Assembly (NCBI GenBank): GCA_026419785.1
Contig: JAODTK010001355.1
Span: 12,501 to 76,500 of the forward strand
DNA length: 64,000 nucleotides
Direction of reading: 5' to 3'
Source: Sclerodactyla briareus
Taxonomy: Eukaryota; Echinodermata; Holothuroidea; Dendrochirotida; Sclerodactylidae
The notes under the pieces were generated by a model. That model saw only the letters and a program-made list of their open reading frames with translations. It searched no databases and was not told the DNA's origin. Below are positions 37,042-49,050 of this stretch, one piece after another; the first letter of the stretch is position 1; every line of letters begins with the position of its first letter. The translations under genes were made by a program, and so were the position numbers.

Positions 37042-37834
37042 CTGGAAGAAGGTTGTCGAGTGACCCGGAGATAGTTCGGAGAAGTTGCCGATGAGGATCG
37101 GGGTTCAGGAGGAGAATGAATGATGTGTGTTATAGTAAAACATTCACAGATATTACGACGGAGATCACTGAGCTGATTGGTATTTCACAGCTGCTAACAT
37201 AGTGCCTATCATACTTGTATTAAGCATAGTTGTTCCTCAAAACTAACACCTGGGTAGACCTAACCCATGAGCATATTGATTCAAGGGATGTCACGAGTGG
37301 TTGAGCGTAAACGAATCCCAGAGGGTAATACCCTTCATTACGTCGGCGTTTAGACATAGGAAGAGAGAAAAATATCAGTTTTGGTATCTTACTAGCAAAA
37401 AACATGTCTTAATTTCAGGGGTGTCAAAGGGGTGTCGCAGCAGGAAAGGGTGTTTCACCCTGAACATGAACATAACAAGAGTGCCATGACAACTTCAGCT
37501 CACCCTGCCAATATATCAGTACTGATATATGCTATTACACCAGTAAAATGCGGTTTGACGGTCATCCCAATGGCATCCGAACTGGATTTTGTACTGACAT
37601 ATCTTACTCTCTTGAATTAATAATAGTTAAAAAAATCTGATAGGACTGTTCTTTGAGTCCCACAACCCTTGTTATATCTTATGTAAGAAGAAAAATTGTC
37701 CAAATAATGGACGGATCTTGAGCAAGAGGCACTTTGGCCAAAATGACCCCTAGAGACATTGACCGCAAATTCGAGGACCGTATGTACCAGTTCACTGATA
37801 ATACTGAACAATTTTCAAGACATGCCATTTTGAA

Positions 37835-38012
37835 CTGTAGGCGAGGACAGTGTGCAGTTTTCTTGCAAAATAGATGGAAATGACCCCTGGATGACCTTTG
37901 ACATCAAAATTCCTGCTTCCTGCGACTGTAGGAGAGGCATTTTGCGTTTTCTGCAAAATAGCTGAATTGACCCCTGGATGACCTTTGACCTCAAATCCTG
38001 CTTCCTGGACAT
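37835..38012. repeat. ~85-bp tandem duplication with TGACCTTTGACCT sites
   Basis: Two copies of TTTTCTTGCAAAATAG ... TGACCCCTGGATGACCTTTG ... CCTGCTTCCTG. The second copy contains TGACCTTTGACCT at 37,979-37,991, a perfect direct repeat spaced by one base (AGGTCAAAGGTCA on the other strand). The first has a one-base variant (GACATC). Confidence 0.85.
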
Positions 38013-38065
38013 CCCAGATGCTCCTTCACACCATGCTATTGTGACCAGTTCATTATTGCAGGAGG

Positions 38066-38248
38066 GTGGGGTAGGTAGGTAGGGAGGTTTGTAGGTAGGT
38101 AGGTGGATGGGTGGGAAGGTGGGTAGGTAGGTAGGTGGGTAGGTAGGTAGGTAGATAGGTAGGTAGGTAGGTAGGTAGGGGGAGGTGGTAGGTGGCGTAG
38201 GTGGGGAGGGGAGGTAGGTTGGTAGGTAGGTAGGTAGTAGGTGGGGCA
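38066..38248. repeat. (GTAG)n-type simple repeat
   Basis: About 180 bp of GTAG/GGTA units with scattered GTGG variants. It produces spurious Tyr/Leu/Pro/Thr-rich frames on the minus strand. Confidence 0.95.
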
Positions 38249-38259
38249 CGATCACAATA

Positions 38260-40805
38260 GCTCACCAGCCATATGGCTGTGGTGAACTAAAAAAGGGGGA
38301 AATGGAGAATCCACCCAGAATACCCCTGTCATTAACCTGTGGCTTGGTTTGTCATGGTTGTCACAAAAGAGGTCGGAGCCCTGAGCAAACAAGGTCCGAA
38401 ACAGGGATCAGGCTTGGACCCAGGATCCCAATTTGTTACCCATGTCAAACCCTGTCAAACTAGCCCGTTGGGGTAGTACGGCTGACAGGACGGACGGCCA
38501 ACAGGACCGGGGGTGCCCCCCCAATCCGTCCCTGTCAGTGACAGCAGTGATATACAATTCTTTTTTCGGAGCAAATTGTGAGACTCCGAAGAATGATTAG
38601 ATCTATACATCTATAAACGATCAAGCTTTAAACTATTATACTGCAGAGCTCTTAAAGGCCAAGCCTAATTCAATCAGATGATAGAATTCTGGGTATATTG
38701 GCACAAAAAGGGTATCCAAAAATTATTGCCTGCCTTGCAAGTTATCTCCGGAATACAGGAACATTTTGTTGAGATGAGAGTTCACGCCGGCAGATATAAT
38801 TTCCCATCCATCAATATATTAAATATGTTCTAGCCAATCTGGCGTGTTGTTTTCCTTTGAAATCAATTTCTCATCTTCTGGTACTGCAGGCCCCAGTCCA
38901 AGACAGAAGGCCTTGTAGTGGGTCTTTTGATTGAAAATCTTGGCAAAGTTATGAGCACTTTTCACAAGGATAATTGTGTACAGTGCCTTCCATCAATATT
39001 GACTATCTGGATGTGGTGGCGTATCATTATCTTCTATGGTGTTTTTACAGTTCATTTTCGGATATCTACCATTTTACCATTTCAACAAGTTTTGTGGTGG
39101 TGAAAGTGCCATCCAATTTTCAAAACAACCTGTACCGCCAAACTGGGGGGCCCACAGAAGTTGGCCATGCAGAAATGATTGACCTCTTCCTAAGAATTAG
39201 GGTTATGTTTTTCTACATGATGTCAAATAATTCATGTGTGAACATACCAATTATCATGCGTTTGCCTGATAAAGCATCGGAGATTCGCTTAGTGGTTATG
39301 CATGCAAGCCAAGTTTTCTTTAGGTAATCATCCTTTGCAGCGGGATTATAGGCCACTGATAATTTATCATTGCTAGGAGAGTGACCAGGAAGGAAGGGGG
39401 GGAGGAGGAAATGAGGATCAAGTGGGTTTACCTTATCTAAAAAAAGACAAAACACACAGACAGAGGTAGGGCCATGGGATTGATTGAATAAATAGCTGAA
39501 GCCAATTGGTCATAGAATCCCCAAATAATTTTACCGCAAACCAATATGTGTTATAATGCATGGTCTTCAAGTTACAGTTCCAGTCCATAGCACTGCTTCA
39601 TACTCGCAGGATACAATTTTTGTGCCGGGGCACCCAGCAAATAGCCCTGAATTTGCCATATCTGCCAGATATATCTTGCTTCAGACTGCCTCAGTAGGGG
39701 CGCACACCAAAGTCAAATACTCCTTCAGGCCAATATGCTCCTTGCCCATAATAAAACTTGGCTAGGCGGGGAACAAGCATTCTGGACTTGTGTTTTAAAA
39801 GGATTTCAGACCTTTAACCTTTAGGCCTCTGACCTGACCCCAAGCAACTGGGTTCATAAACTTATCAAGGGGAAACACCATGTTCCACTGGGGTTGAGTT
39901 ATTGGTTGCTACAAGCAAAAAAATTGGCCGAAAAAAGGAACACACAAAATTTCCATTTTCAGAAAAATGACCCTGATCACAACAAAAATGATTAGGGGTC
40001 TTGTCACTCCTCATAAAAAAGCTACACCACAAAATTTTCAGCAGACATATACATGAATGAATAGAATCTCTGACTTCATCAAAAAACCGAAAGTAGAAGG
40101 CTAGTGATTCCTTGACTGCTTCCATGACCCTTCACTAGAAGTTTGCCAACCTCAGATCACCTTTGACTTGACTACAAGATGAAAGGGATAATGTACTATT
40201 ATGGGAACTCGAATACCAATAATAACGATTTAAGGTGGGGTCGTATCAGGGTTCACCCCCCAAAGCCAAAATTGGCCAACACACAATCATTGGTTTACAA
40301 TTTTCCCTCCCTAGACCCCCAATCTAACACTTAAAAGTAGGGTAATTGCAACTCCCCATTTAGAAAGCCTACACACAATTTCAGCTTGATGGGACACAAG
40401 CATTCTGGAGCTTATCCTCTCCACAATTTTTAAGACTTTGACTCCAATGGACCTGTGACCTGACCCCGCGAAGAGCAATAGGGATGGGTTCTCATTATGG
40501 GGAACCCACATACCAGTATGAGCTTCATCCATTCCAGGTGGGGTTCAATTGCTCTGTACAAACAGGTGTCACATACATAAACACATACACACACACCCAC
40601 ACACAGTCATGGCTGCATGATTCCCCGGACTATAGTCGAGAAAGGGAAATCAACAAAACCACCGAGGCATTGCACACACATGCAGACATGCACACACAAA
40701 CAGAAATACGGCATGACTGCATCGATTCCTCTTGATCCCAACATGTAATAAGAATAAGAATGATGTACGATGAGGAAGCAAGAGAAGAGCAGGATGCATT
40801 CGTCA
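38260..40805. other. LRP5/6 intron
   Basis: No exon was seen. Around 39,800-40,560 there are dispersed-repeat phrases (GCCTACACACAATTTCAGCTTGAT; GACCTGTGACCTGACCCC) and a CA-rich microsatellite at 40,575-40,615. Confidence 0.45.
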
Positions 40806-40810
40806 CCTAC

Positions 40811-40954
40811 CTGAGCAAGTCTTTCCATCTTCGGTTGATGATTTATGAGAGGACACTCGAAGACCCTCGTCCAACAGCCCTCTCTCACTGGGCCGGACCA
40901 GGCAGAACACCTCGCAGCCTCGTTATAATAGGCACAAGGGGTCTCAAAGAGGAA
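40811..40954 (-). CDS. Lrp5/6: LRP5/6 exon: EGF-like domain 3
   Basis: Excellent borders: a long CT-rich tract ending TTCCCAG, and TCAG|GTAGGT at the 3' side. It reads FLFETPCAYYNE, then after a one-base shift GCEVFCLVRPSERGLLDEGL and RVSSHKSSTEDGKTCS. This is the EGF pattern PCxxxNGGCxxxCLxxP...DGKTCS, matching the third EGF repeat between propellers 3 and 4. The second half is one continuous frame. Two of the usual central cysteines (xCxCP) are not seen. Confidence 0.85.
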
Positions 40955-40999
40955 CTGGGAAGAGAGGAAGTGCTATATGTAAAGTGAGTTAAATGAAGG

Positions 41000-41826
41000 T
41001 AGCGTTGTCATAGCTGACATGCTTACATGTTAATAACCAGGAAAGCCAACAGACTTTGCAATTCGTGGAAGATTGATAGACTGTAATAATTAAAGGGAAA
41101 CGTTTTTATTTACTCAAAGGTTTTCAATCCTCTTTCTTGCCACCAACTTTACCCCCCCTACTGATACTAATACTGGCACTTTTGAAAAGAGCTCCCAAGA
41201 TACCCAACTTCCACCATTCTTTTCCCAATTGATCCGACTGGGTGCTAAAATGAATAGTGTTATGGGGGTAACATACCTAACAAGTTCACCACTTGCTCAG
41301 ATCAGAACATGTTTCCAACTTAAAAAGACTACACTAAAACCAAAGTTTCCAGTATCCAAAATGGACCATGCTTCATACTGACTCACAGCATTCAATTAAT
41401 GTACCCATCATTTGAAACACACCCACCAATTTGAAACTTGATCGGGCCGAGGCAGGTTAACTTGATTACAGGCCGAAAAGTCCCCCTGAGACATTCAATT
41501 ATTTGACAATTTCCCACTTGTCCCCCCCGAATTGACACCAAAATGAACAGTCCATGCACGCCACTGGAAAAGATGCTTGCTGACAGAAAATGAACTGACA
41601 TGACCTTGATTACAAGGCATTACAGCGCACCAATAAACACACAACATGCACTCACACACAAATGCATCTTTATAAAGATTCATAGAAATGTATGTGGTAA
41701 CAGAGAATTTTATGGCTGTCAAGGAATTGTTGACAGCCATTACCCATTCTGGGTCTTTCCACTTCATTCCATTTCCTGGGATCGTACATGTGGGCAGACG
41801 AGTGCGGAAACAGCGAATCCAGTCAC
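41000..41826. other. LRP5/6 intron with dispersed repeat fragments
   Basis: Lies between the EGF3 exon and the closing exon of propeller 3. Contains ACCCACCAATTTGAAACTTG-type dispersed repeat words. On the minus strand around 41,720-41,780 a stretch reading NGCQQFLDS lies next to an open frame, but no splice site supports it as coding. Confidence 0.4.
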
Positions 41827-41996
41827 GTCTGTTTGGTCTCCCAAAAAGCTACAAGATGGTTCTGTTTGATTCCCAAACTCTTTAGAGACCGACTCGATTC
41901 TCCCCTCTACGGGAGTGGCAAACAGCTTTGTACTTCAACACGACAATGGCAGTAGGTTTCTGAGGCGTTTGTCAAGGCGCAGCCACTGGTCTCTAC
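41827..41996 (-). CDS. Lrp5/6: LRP5/6 exon: propeller 3, closing blade (degenerate)
   Basis: A strong acceptor (pyrimidine tract and CCGACAG) is followed by VETSGCALTNASE, which joins the NR at the end of the 43.3-kb exon to give an NRVE-type blade edge. Shifted frames give KPTAIVVL and then KLFATPVEGRIESVSKEFGN and QTE. This aligns position by position with the family segment [24 protein letters not shown] but has lost the YWTD core. The donor is AGAC|GTGACT. The match is weaker than for the other exons. Placement between the 43.3-kb exon and EGF3 is the main support. Confidence 0.6.
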
Positions 41997-41999
41997 CTG

Positions 42000-43228
42000 T
42001 CGGAAAGAAAAGAGACAAAATGTATTTTTGATATTATTCACGATGTTTAGATTTAGTTGGCCTTGATAGAGTCACGTTACTCTATAAATTTCTGTCTTAT
42101 TGTTTTTATGTTTATATTTATGTATTCGTGTCATTTCCTGTCAGTCCGTGTTTTCATCCAACTCCAATAATTTATCTTTTCAATACATTGCTGGAATATA
42201 TTACTATCTGAAGTGACTTATTGATTAATGCTTCAATGCAAATAAAATACAGAGAGTATGTATTAGCAATCTCTCATTAGGATGAAAATTACACCATTAT
42301 AGACTGCTTAAATGACCAAGTTTATCTTTATGTGTATGTGCTTGTTTCGAAACACTTGTTTCCACCCAATTCCCAATGCATTCTTTCATTAAATATTGAA
42401 TTTTATCTATCTAAAGTGATAAAAGAAACAAATGCCAGAAGCTGAGGAAGAATTAACTAGAGAATGGATTAGGAATTCCGATTAGACATAACAACACTAT
42501 GTTATTACCATAGAACTGTCCAACTGACTATCGTTGTTGTGAATATAATAACCTGACTGTTTGAATATTCCGTGTAACACTTTTCCAACATTTGATTAGA
42601 ATAATACATTATTTCCGCTTTCTTTTCCTCTGAAGTAATAACAGATAATTGCTTATAGTCAGCATTCGAATAGTTCCAAACACTTGAATGTGAGCACTTT
42701 GGGGAGGGGAATTTTGGAAACTGTACCGCTGTCCCATCGTTTTTGTGTACAACTGAACGCTATGCCTTCCAAAAGTGTGTAGCACTTGCTCATTTGAGGA
42801 TCATTTTGGTGAATGCTACCACCCCAAAAACCGACACAGCTCTTTTCGAACGTGCTTATAGTACTTTTTCACTTGTTGATGTCAGTATTTGTCCAAACAC
42901 TATGATCTATCTGAGTGCTTATAGCACTTTAATCGCATTGTGATAACAGGAACTATCTAATCAAGTAATGTAGGCCCCTATGATCTTCAAGTAGCCCTCC
43001 CCCCTTTCTAATTCCCTGTTAAAGAAAGAAGACATAGGTATCCAGATAATTTTTAGAAATTACTATTATCTGCTGCCAATAGGGACAGACCATGCATCCA
43101 GCATACAATTACTCAGGTTGATCATTCTGAACTCATCCAGGTAACTGTTTGGGACAATAGATAGCACACAGTACTACAAACTAGCTCCCCTCCAGAAATT
43201 GATCACCTGACATGTCAGCTGATTCTAC
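42000..43228. other. LRP5/6 intron, AT-rich
   Basis: No repeat or exon was recognised. A plus-strand frame at 42,743-42,943 contains a short duplicated phrase (GCTTATAGTACTTTTTCACT and GCTTATAGCACTTT) without known function. Confidence 0.4.
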
Positions 43229-43387
43229 CCTGTTGTCTCTAGGAACCACCCAGTATATCCTGTGCATGTCTGGATCCGTGGCCAGGTAGCATATGGGGCA
43301 GCTGATGGTTAGCAGATCATCTCTGTTCCATCGAGCAGAGACCTCTCGACACTGGCGACGTTACCCCAATCTGCCCAGAACAGGTAC
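43229..43387 (-). CDS. Lrp5/6: LRP5/6 exon: propeller 3, blade 3-4
   Basis: It starts after TGCAG with YLFWADWGNVASVERSLLDG and TEMI, hits a stop, and resumes in another frame with LATDPDMHRIYWVVPRDNR, then the donor AGG|GTAGAA. The family sequence is [27 protein letters not shown]...NGLTIDxxxxRLYWTDLDTNLIE. Its first residues complete the NG of the preceding exon to NG-YLFW, so splice phase agrees. One indel near the middle (the RANGL region) breaks the frame. Confidence 0.88.
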
Positions 43388-43541
43388 CTGCATGATCGTT
43401 AGAGATCGATGAGCAAAGATTATCGAATGTTCTGTGAGAGTCATTATCTTCAGGTTGAATAGACTCAGCTATCGGCTCAGTTATCAATCAAAGATAAAAA
43501 CTGAATGCTTAAGTATTAAGCTACTTTGTCAACAAACATTC

Positions 43542-43573
43542 TTTTTTTTTTTTTGGGGGGGGGGGGGTGGGGG
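43542..43573. repeat. T13-G13 homopolymer junction
   Basis: A T run directly abuts a run of about 13 G and a further TGGGGG, an arrangement typical of the tail of GC-ended elements or of assembly joins. Confidence 0.85.
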
Positions 43574-44689
43574 ACAAACATGTTTCATCAAATTACCAGG
43601 TTTCACTCTCTGCAATGCATGAGAAATCAACGCAGTCATGCAGGCATGTGTGTGTGTATGTATGTGTGTATATATAGAAACATTGTCATAATCGTCACTG
43701 AAGGGGTAGTCATCAGGAGGTGTAAAGATGTGAAAAAATAAACAGATAGTAGGGTTGAGGTTCATAAGATACATTTATAGTCCTATATGTACTCATAAAG
43801 TCGACCCAAAAAATTGTGATCATTTTTATTAATATCCTGCTACCTACTATGCATTCTGAAATGGCTATCACCCCGAATGATGGCTGTCAAATTTGCCATC
43901 AGAGTGTCATCTAGAATCCAGATTTCTTACGTCCCTCTACAGATCTGCCTGAGATGCAAAGGTCCCTCTCAAATTTAAGAAATCACTCCCAGAATGTGGT
44001 CTTGGAGGGGATCCCCCCCCCCCCAGCAGTAACACTGAAGAACCCTGTTAATTCTTGAACTAGTTTGAGGTCATCCAAGGTCCAAAAGAGTAAACTCAAT
44101 TTTGAAAAGGATGGCAAGCATATACCAGGTTCAATTAATGTGTGTGTAGGTTGCCAATACCAGGAGGAAGGTTACCTTCAAATACTAGAGAATTTGGACA
44201 AAATGGAAGAAGGAGCAAACATTGCATATTCATTTTGCAAAACAATGATATGCATGAAGTTGATAATAATGGGGATTTCCCTGTTTGGTGTGGTTACTGT
44301 TTATTCACACAAGACCGACCCAACTAGTGGTATATCAGCAAACCTGCTAATTTGACTAGCAAACAGTTATGCTGATCGTTTCAATTTTGCCCTTGAACTA
44401 TAAGTTGATGTCATTTTAGTGATTATTTCAGTGTAGACTCCTTATGCTGTGCACTTGCTGCCCATAATAATAAAATACAAGGCCATTGCCTCCACTGTCT
44501 GGCCTGGTTGCACAATCAGTGGTTTCTTCCATCAAGTCACCAATGCAAACATTATAAGCCATTCCAGATTTTGGTATTAGAATTCAACAAAAACAGCCTA
44601 TTAATCAGTGACCAATTTCAAATTCCTAAGGACTGATTATTGACCATGTCTACCAAACGAGTATACGTTTTGTAGAAATAGGACAAAAT

Positions 44690-44840
44690 TTCCAAATTAT
44701 GCAATTAGACCCATACTCAACTTCTATTGACCCATTTTTGCAGGACCCATTGTGGACCACACTTAATACATTCATGGGAATCCAACAAAACTTGAACATT
44801 CGCATGAAATTGAAACAAATATGCGCATTGAAAATCCCAC
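44690..44840. repeat. intronic dispersed repeat, copy at 44.7 kb
   Basis: Relative of 35,985-36,110, with AATCCAACAAAACTTGAACA and a preceding CAGGACCCAT word. Direct orientation. Confidence 0.65.
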
Positions 44841-44999
44841 AGGATCCTGAGTCAATGTTAAAATGTTGGGGGACTGAAGGACAGACCATTACCCATGGGA
44901 AGGCTCCATGAAAATCGAACGGAACTCAGTGTCATCCATTGTGACCTCTGAGTGCTGAATACAATATCACAGGGCCTGTACATGAATTCTATAACTCAC

Positions 45000-45230
45000 C
45001 CGTTCTTAGGGTCGACAGCTATCGATCTAGGACCACTGAGGCGATCCATGATCAGCACTCTCCTGTTACTCCCGTCAGTTTGGATACCTCGATCGAGCGG
45101 TGCCCGCATCTGTGAAGAAGAGGTTACGCCCCATCCAGTCCACAGCGACCCCCACCGCCCGGCTCCTCCTTCCGTCCACCTCGATGATCACCTCTCTACC
45201 AGTTCCATTCACAAAAACTCTGTTGACCGT
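45000..45230 (-). CDS. Lrp5/6: LRP5/6 exon: propeller 3, blades 2-3
   Basis: Bounded by a TTACCAG acceptor and a GG|GTGAGT donor. It reads QTVNRVFVNGTGREVIIEV, AVGVAVDWMGRNLFFTDAGT, then in a second frame RSIEVSKL and in a third GSNRRVLIMDRLSGPRSIAV followed by DPKNG. The family counterpart is KTISRAFMNGS...[53 protein letters not shown]. Only the two single-site indels inside EVSKL(D)G prevent a continuous frame. The exon ends at the DPxxG boundary, as do the other propeller exons. Confidence 0.93.
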
Positions 45231-45953
45231 CTGGTAATGGAGTAATAGGAAGGTAGTCCAATGAGGCTGGGGTTTCATATAGGTGAGGGATGTGGTATGG
45301 GAATTTGACACCACAATAACAGATAAATGTGAGTGCAAACATGGAAAATTTGATTCATCATCCACGTTGGCATACTACGAACAATTCCGTAGCAGCAAAA
45401 TATTATTCAAACATAATATAATATATATAATATCACCTCTGTTATAGGCGATCCTGCAGATGCCCTTGAAAGTCTCATTAACTTCAAAAAGCTCTGTAGG
45501 CTTTTATTTCTCAAATCCCCAGATGACTCATCAGGTGGAAAATAACCCCTAGATTGTTCTAGACCAAACCAAATTCCTGGATATCCTGTATGCACAATTG
45601 TATGCACAGTGATAATATCGACCACATTATCAACCATAATATCATTATCATCCGAATTGATTTGTAGAAGGAACCTATCTACAGTTCCTCCTGCAAAAGG
45701 TTGATATATGAGTGGGTTTAGCCATCAGTTAAACGGAGGTCTCTCGTAGACTGATTGTTACTTAGTTTTTTTTTGTAACATTTACCCTCAACCTTAAATT
45801 AATTTTTTTTTTTTTCAATCTGTTGGTATCATTATAGTTGATGTCACAATTATCATTACTATTATGCAATAACAACAACATTTTTTCCAAAATTATAGCA
45901 GCTACTCAATAATATGAGTATTATAATAACCCCCCATGAGATGTACTCATTAC

Positions 45954-46245
45954 CTTCAAATCTGGGTCAGTCCAGTAAATCCGTCCCTCCTTGCATCGGT
46001 GTCGATCTCCCCCACCATCCCCGTCCTCCCTCCACGATGGTCCGTACGTCCCCCGGCTCTGGTGCAAGGAGAATTTTCCTATTCTGGTTGTCGCCCAATA
46101 GATCAGCGATGGGCCTGGGAAGATGCCACTTCTTGCCGTTGCGGCGAGAGAGCCTCCATTTGGGGCGGCCGAGGCAGTACACCCCGCCCGGCTTGTAGAT
46201 ACAGACGGGAGCAACCGCCATCTGGCATCAGGCAAGCTTTCTTCC
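45954..46245 (-). CDS. Lrp5/6: LRP5/6 exon: EGF2 and start of propeller 3
   Basis: After a CAG acceptor the exon gives KKACLMPDGGCSRL and, in a shifted frame, CIYKPGGVYCLGRP (family EGF2: NPCAxxNGGCSHLCLYRPxGxxCxCP). It then gives IADLLGDNQNRKILLAPEPG and DVRTIVEGG, and in a final frame EGRIYWTDPDLK followed by the donor AAG|GTAATG (family: NRIYWTDISLKTISRA). One exon carrying the whole EGF2 plus the first blade of propeller 3 matches the arrangement I expect in LRP5/6. At least two indels break it. Propellers 3 and 4 form the second Wnt- and Dkk1-binding unit in vertebrate LRP6. Confidence 0.88.
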
Positions 46246-46740
46246 CTGCCACGGAGAAGAAAAATTGTGATGCAGCTAGTACAAGTAGTGGAGCAGCAGC
46301 TACGGGGTAGCGGTGGCTCTTGAAAGAAAGGGGTCCAATTCCGCAATTTGACTATGGAAATGAATAAAATGCCAAGATTTACAGTAAATATAGGGGCATT
46401 TTGTGGACCCCCTTAAGTGGGGTACAACCCTTTGTTAAAGGGTCCAAACTGCGAAGAAGGGGTCATACCCTCAGGAGCCCTTAACCACTACCCCTGCCCC
46501 CGACCCCTCCCTCCTGCTCAATATTCCATACATGGCACTGACTTTTATTGTACAGTCAGATTCTTACCAAACTGCTATAGTGGAGATTGCTGAACAAGTC
46601 AAATGATAACACACACACACATAAAAATCCCAAAACCTTCATCAACATTATTGAATGGAGACACAAGACTGGTATAATGAGGTATAAATAGGCCATGGCG
46701 GTGTAGGTTTACCTTTCCCAGTGCCATATGAATTCGTAGC

Positions 46741-47765
46741 ATGGGCGTCAAGGTGGGGGACTGGGGGACCATTTCCCCCCCCTTTCAAATGGGGGGATAT
46801 CATATCGTTTGTCCCCCCCCACTTTTCCCGGCCCGAATAAAAATATAGGCACATTCCGATTTTGTATCACTCTAAACTATTTCAATTTTTGTCTACCCAC
46901 AATATTTTGCGGGAAATTGTCCTTAAGTCCACTAATTCCCCGTGCGAACCCAGGTGAAGATCTGGGCCAGACTAGGGCCGAAGTGGAATTATCCATGCTT
47001 CATACCGAGTTCTCGATTTTTAAATTGAATAGCCCAAAATTGCATACTTTTTCAAGTTTCGCGCCACAAGACGGCTTGTTTTCCTTCCCGGTGTTTTGTA
47101 GGCTAATAATGCGATGTAATGCTTCAATTCATTTCGTTCACTCGCTTAATTTTAGAAGCCTTGTGGGGCAGATGCCCCTCCCCCCCATTTTTCTGAATGA
47201 AAATTTTGGGGGGAAGTATTCCGTGGAAGATTGGGGAAGGAAAAAGCAAAAAGTGAAAAAAATGCCTGAATTTTTTTCAAGTCTTTTTCGTAAATGCCAG
47301 GAAAATCAATGCAATTATTTTTCGCGCCCGCTACGCGCGCGCCGGTAGTTTCCAATGACCGACTTGTAAGATTTGGGTACAAATTTTCTGCTTCAAATTG
47401 CAAGTCGTCCCCGTACGCCTATGCTTTCCCTTCGATCCCACCAAGACCGTTCAGTAGACCCCTGGATCCCACGCAAACAAAGCCAGAGTAGAAAAGTGAT
47501 AAAAAGTACCATGTGTGATATTCGGTAATTCATTTAGTATGCACAATGACAACTTTTTGTCTGTCTTTTACTCAAATCACACATGTAGAGTGGGTGCTAT
47601 TGAAGCTGGCAACAGTCCGTTTTTCCCCGTCGTCTTGAGGGTTGAAAATCGGAAATTTTCTTTGTACGCTCTGCACCAACCGATTGTGGCGCTACCCTCA
47701 TATGGGTCATTTGCATTCATTTGTACCCCCCCCACTTTTCGAAACCTCCTACGCCCCTGGTCGTA
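46741..47765. repeat. GC-tailed non-autonomous element
   Basis: It starts with GGGCGTCAAGGTGGGGGACTG and ends with CCCCCCCACTTTTCGAAACC, TCCTACGCCCCTGG. The two ends read alike in opposite orientation (GGGCGT... against the complement GGGGCGTAGGAGG), suggesting terminal inverted repeats. Inside are CCCCCCCCACTTTTCCCGG, CCCCTCCCCCCCA and GCTACGCGCGCGCC words. The 179-residue frame here is chance. Confidence 0.6.
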
Positions 47766-47787
47766 AGCCAAGATATCAATCATTGCC

Positions 47788-49050
47788 TGGAGTCGAGTTC
47801 TCTCAATCCGAGTCCGAGTCATCAGTAATCCTGAGTCCGATCCGAGTCATCGGTTTTCCGAGTCCCCGAGTCGGAGTCCACAGTTGTCCAGTCCTCGAGT
47901 CCTCATGCAATTTTACCTGTACTATTTTACAATTTAAGGCAAACTTGAAAAACCCGCTTGATTGTTGCTATATACCGGGCAATTTTTTGAAGCAGCGGCT
48001 ATGATCGATCATATACTGACATAACGAAAACTTTAAATAGAGTACTTGGCTTGGTCAGACCTCATGCCGAATATCAAAGGTCTAATGATTTTACTCTGAT
48101 AAATGAGATGTACAGCAATATGACTATACTTTGGGTTGGCAAGAGTTGTCTTGTAAAGGCCTGGACTCTCTGGAGCATACAGGCCATTCCATAAAAATAT
48201 TGACATTAATTACTTTAAAAAAATCATTTGTAAATATCATATCGATCTCCATGCATTACCTAGCATTGAAAAGCATAGAGAATGAAATTGCTCTCATCCA
48301 CATTCATCTACTTTTTTTTATGGAGCTTTCTTCACTCATTGGAACCTTCTTTCCCCCTGTGAATCACTCTGTTTTAAAATTAACGTACATTATCTATTCA
48401 CTACTTCACTATTCGTTATATATGGCTGCCACATGATAAAATGAGCTGAGCATATCGAATTCAAGAGATCTCGAAAGTTAGGCATGTAGGCAGAAAAGTC
48501 GAATACCCACTGTTCAGTTCGATAACAGAATATGAGAATCATGCATACTGGTTTCGAAACATCCCTAACATACTTGGCACAAGTTGAGGTGATAACTAGG
48601 CTATAAATCTTCCCGAAAAACAGTATTTCCGCGGTTGTGTCAATGTTCCGTGTTATGTATCAGTAATAACAGGACTAATGCTGTTACGTTCGGTTAGTAG
48701 GTATCTCATTCATTTGATTCGTTTAAAACAATCATGGATATATTTGTCCATGGCTGATTTATATGCAAACAGTTTTTTTTCCCAACAATAGCGCACTATC
48801 TGTTATCTCATAATTGAATTGAGTGACCGAAAACGATGTGATTTCCCTCAGTTGGGCTACTTTTTGGTATAGCGTCGTGCATATGATTTCAATTGTCTTG
48901 TACGCTCGGTAAAATCAAGTCTGTATTTGTAAAAATAGGACTAGGACTCGGACTCGAGTCCCAGAGTCCTTTGGGTCAGTCCAATCCGAGTCATTGAACT
49001 TCAAGTCCGATCCCTGAAAAAAAGGACTCGCGACCATCCTGGAGTCCTTC
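47788..49050. repeat. ~1.26-kb element with GAGTC-rich ends
   Basis: The left end (47,788-47,910) is a dense run of GAGTC/GACTC words (CTGGAGTCGAGTTC, CAATCCGAGTCCGAGTCAT, CCCCGAGTCGGAGTCC, CCTCGAGTCC). The right end (48,930-49,050) has GGACTCGGACTCGAGTCC, CAATCCGAGTCATTG, GACTCGCGACC and CCTGGAGTCC. The interior is ordinary AT-rich DNA. The pattern is that of a non-autonomous (foldback- or hAT-type) DNA element with clustered transposase-binding words at both ends. No coding capacity. Confidence 0.75.

Noticed and set aside
37815-38255. 146-residue Pro/Tyr/Leu/Thr-rich minus-strand frame
   Set aside because: Produced by the (GTAG)n simple repeat.
46809-47348. 179-residue plus-strand open frame
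   Set aside because: It lies wholly inside a GC-tailed repeat, has no recognisable domain, and similar GC-rich repeats give chance frames.
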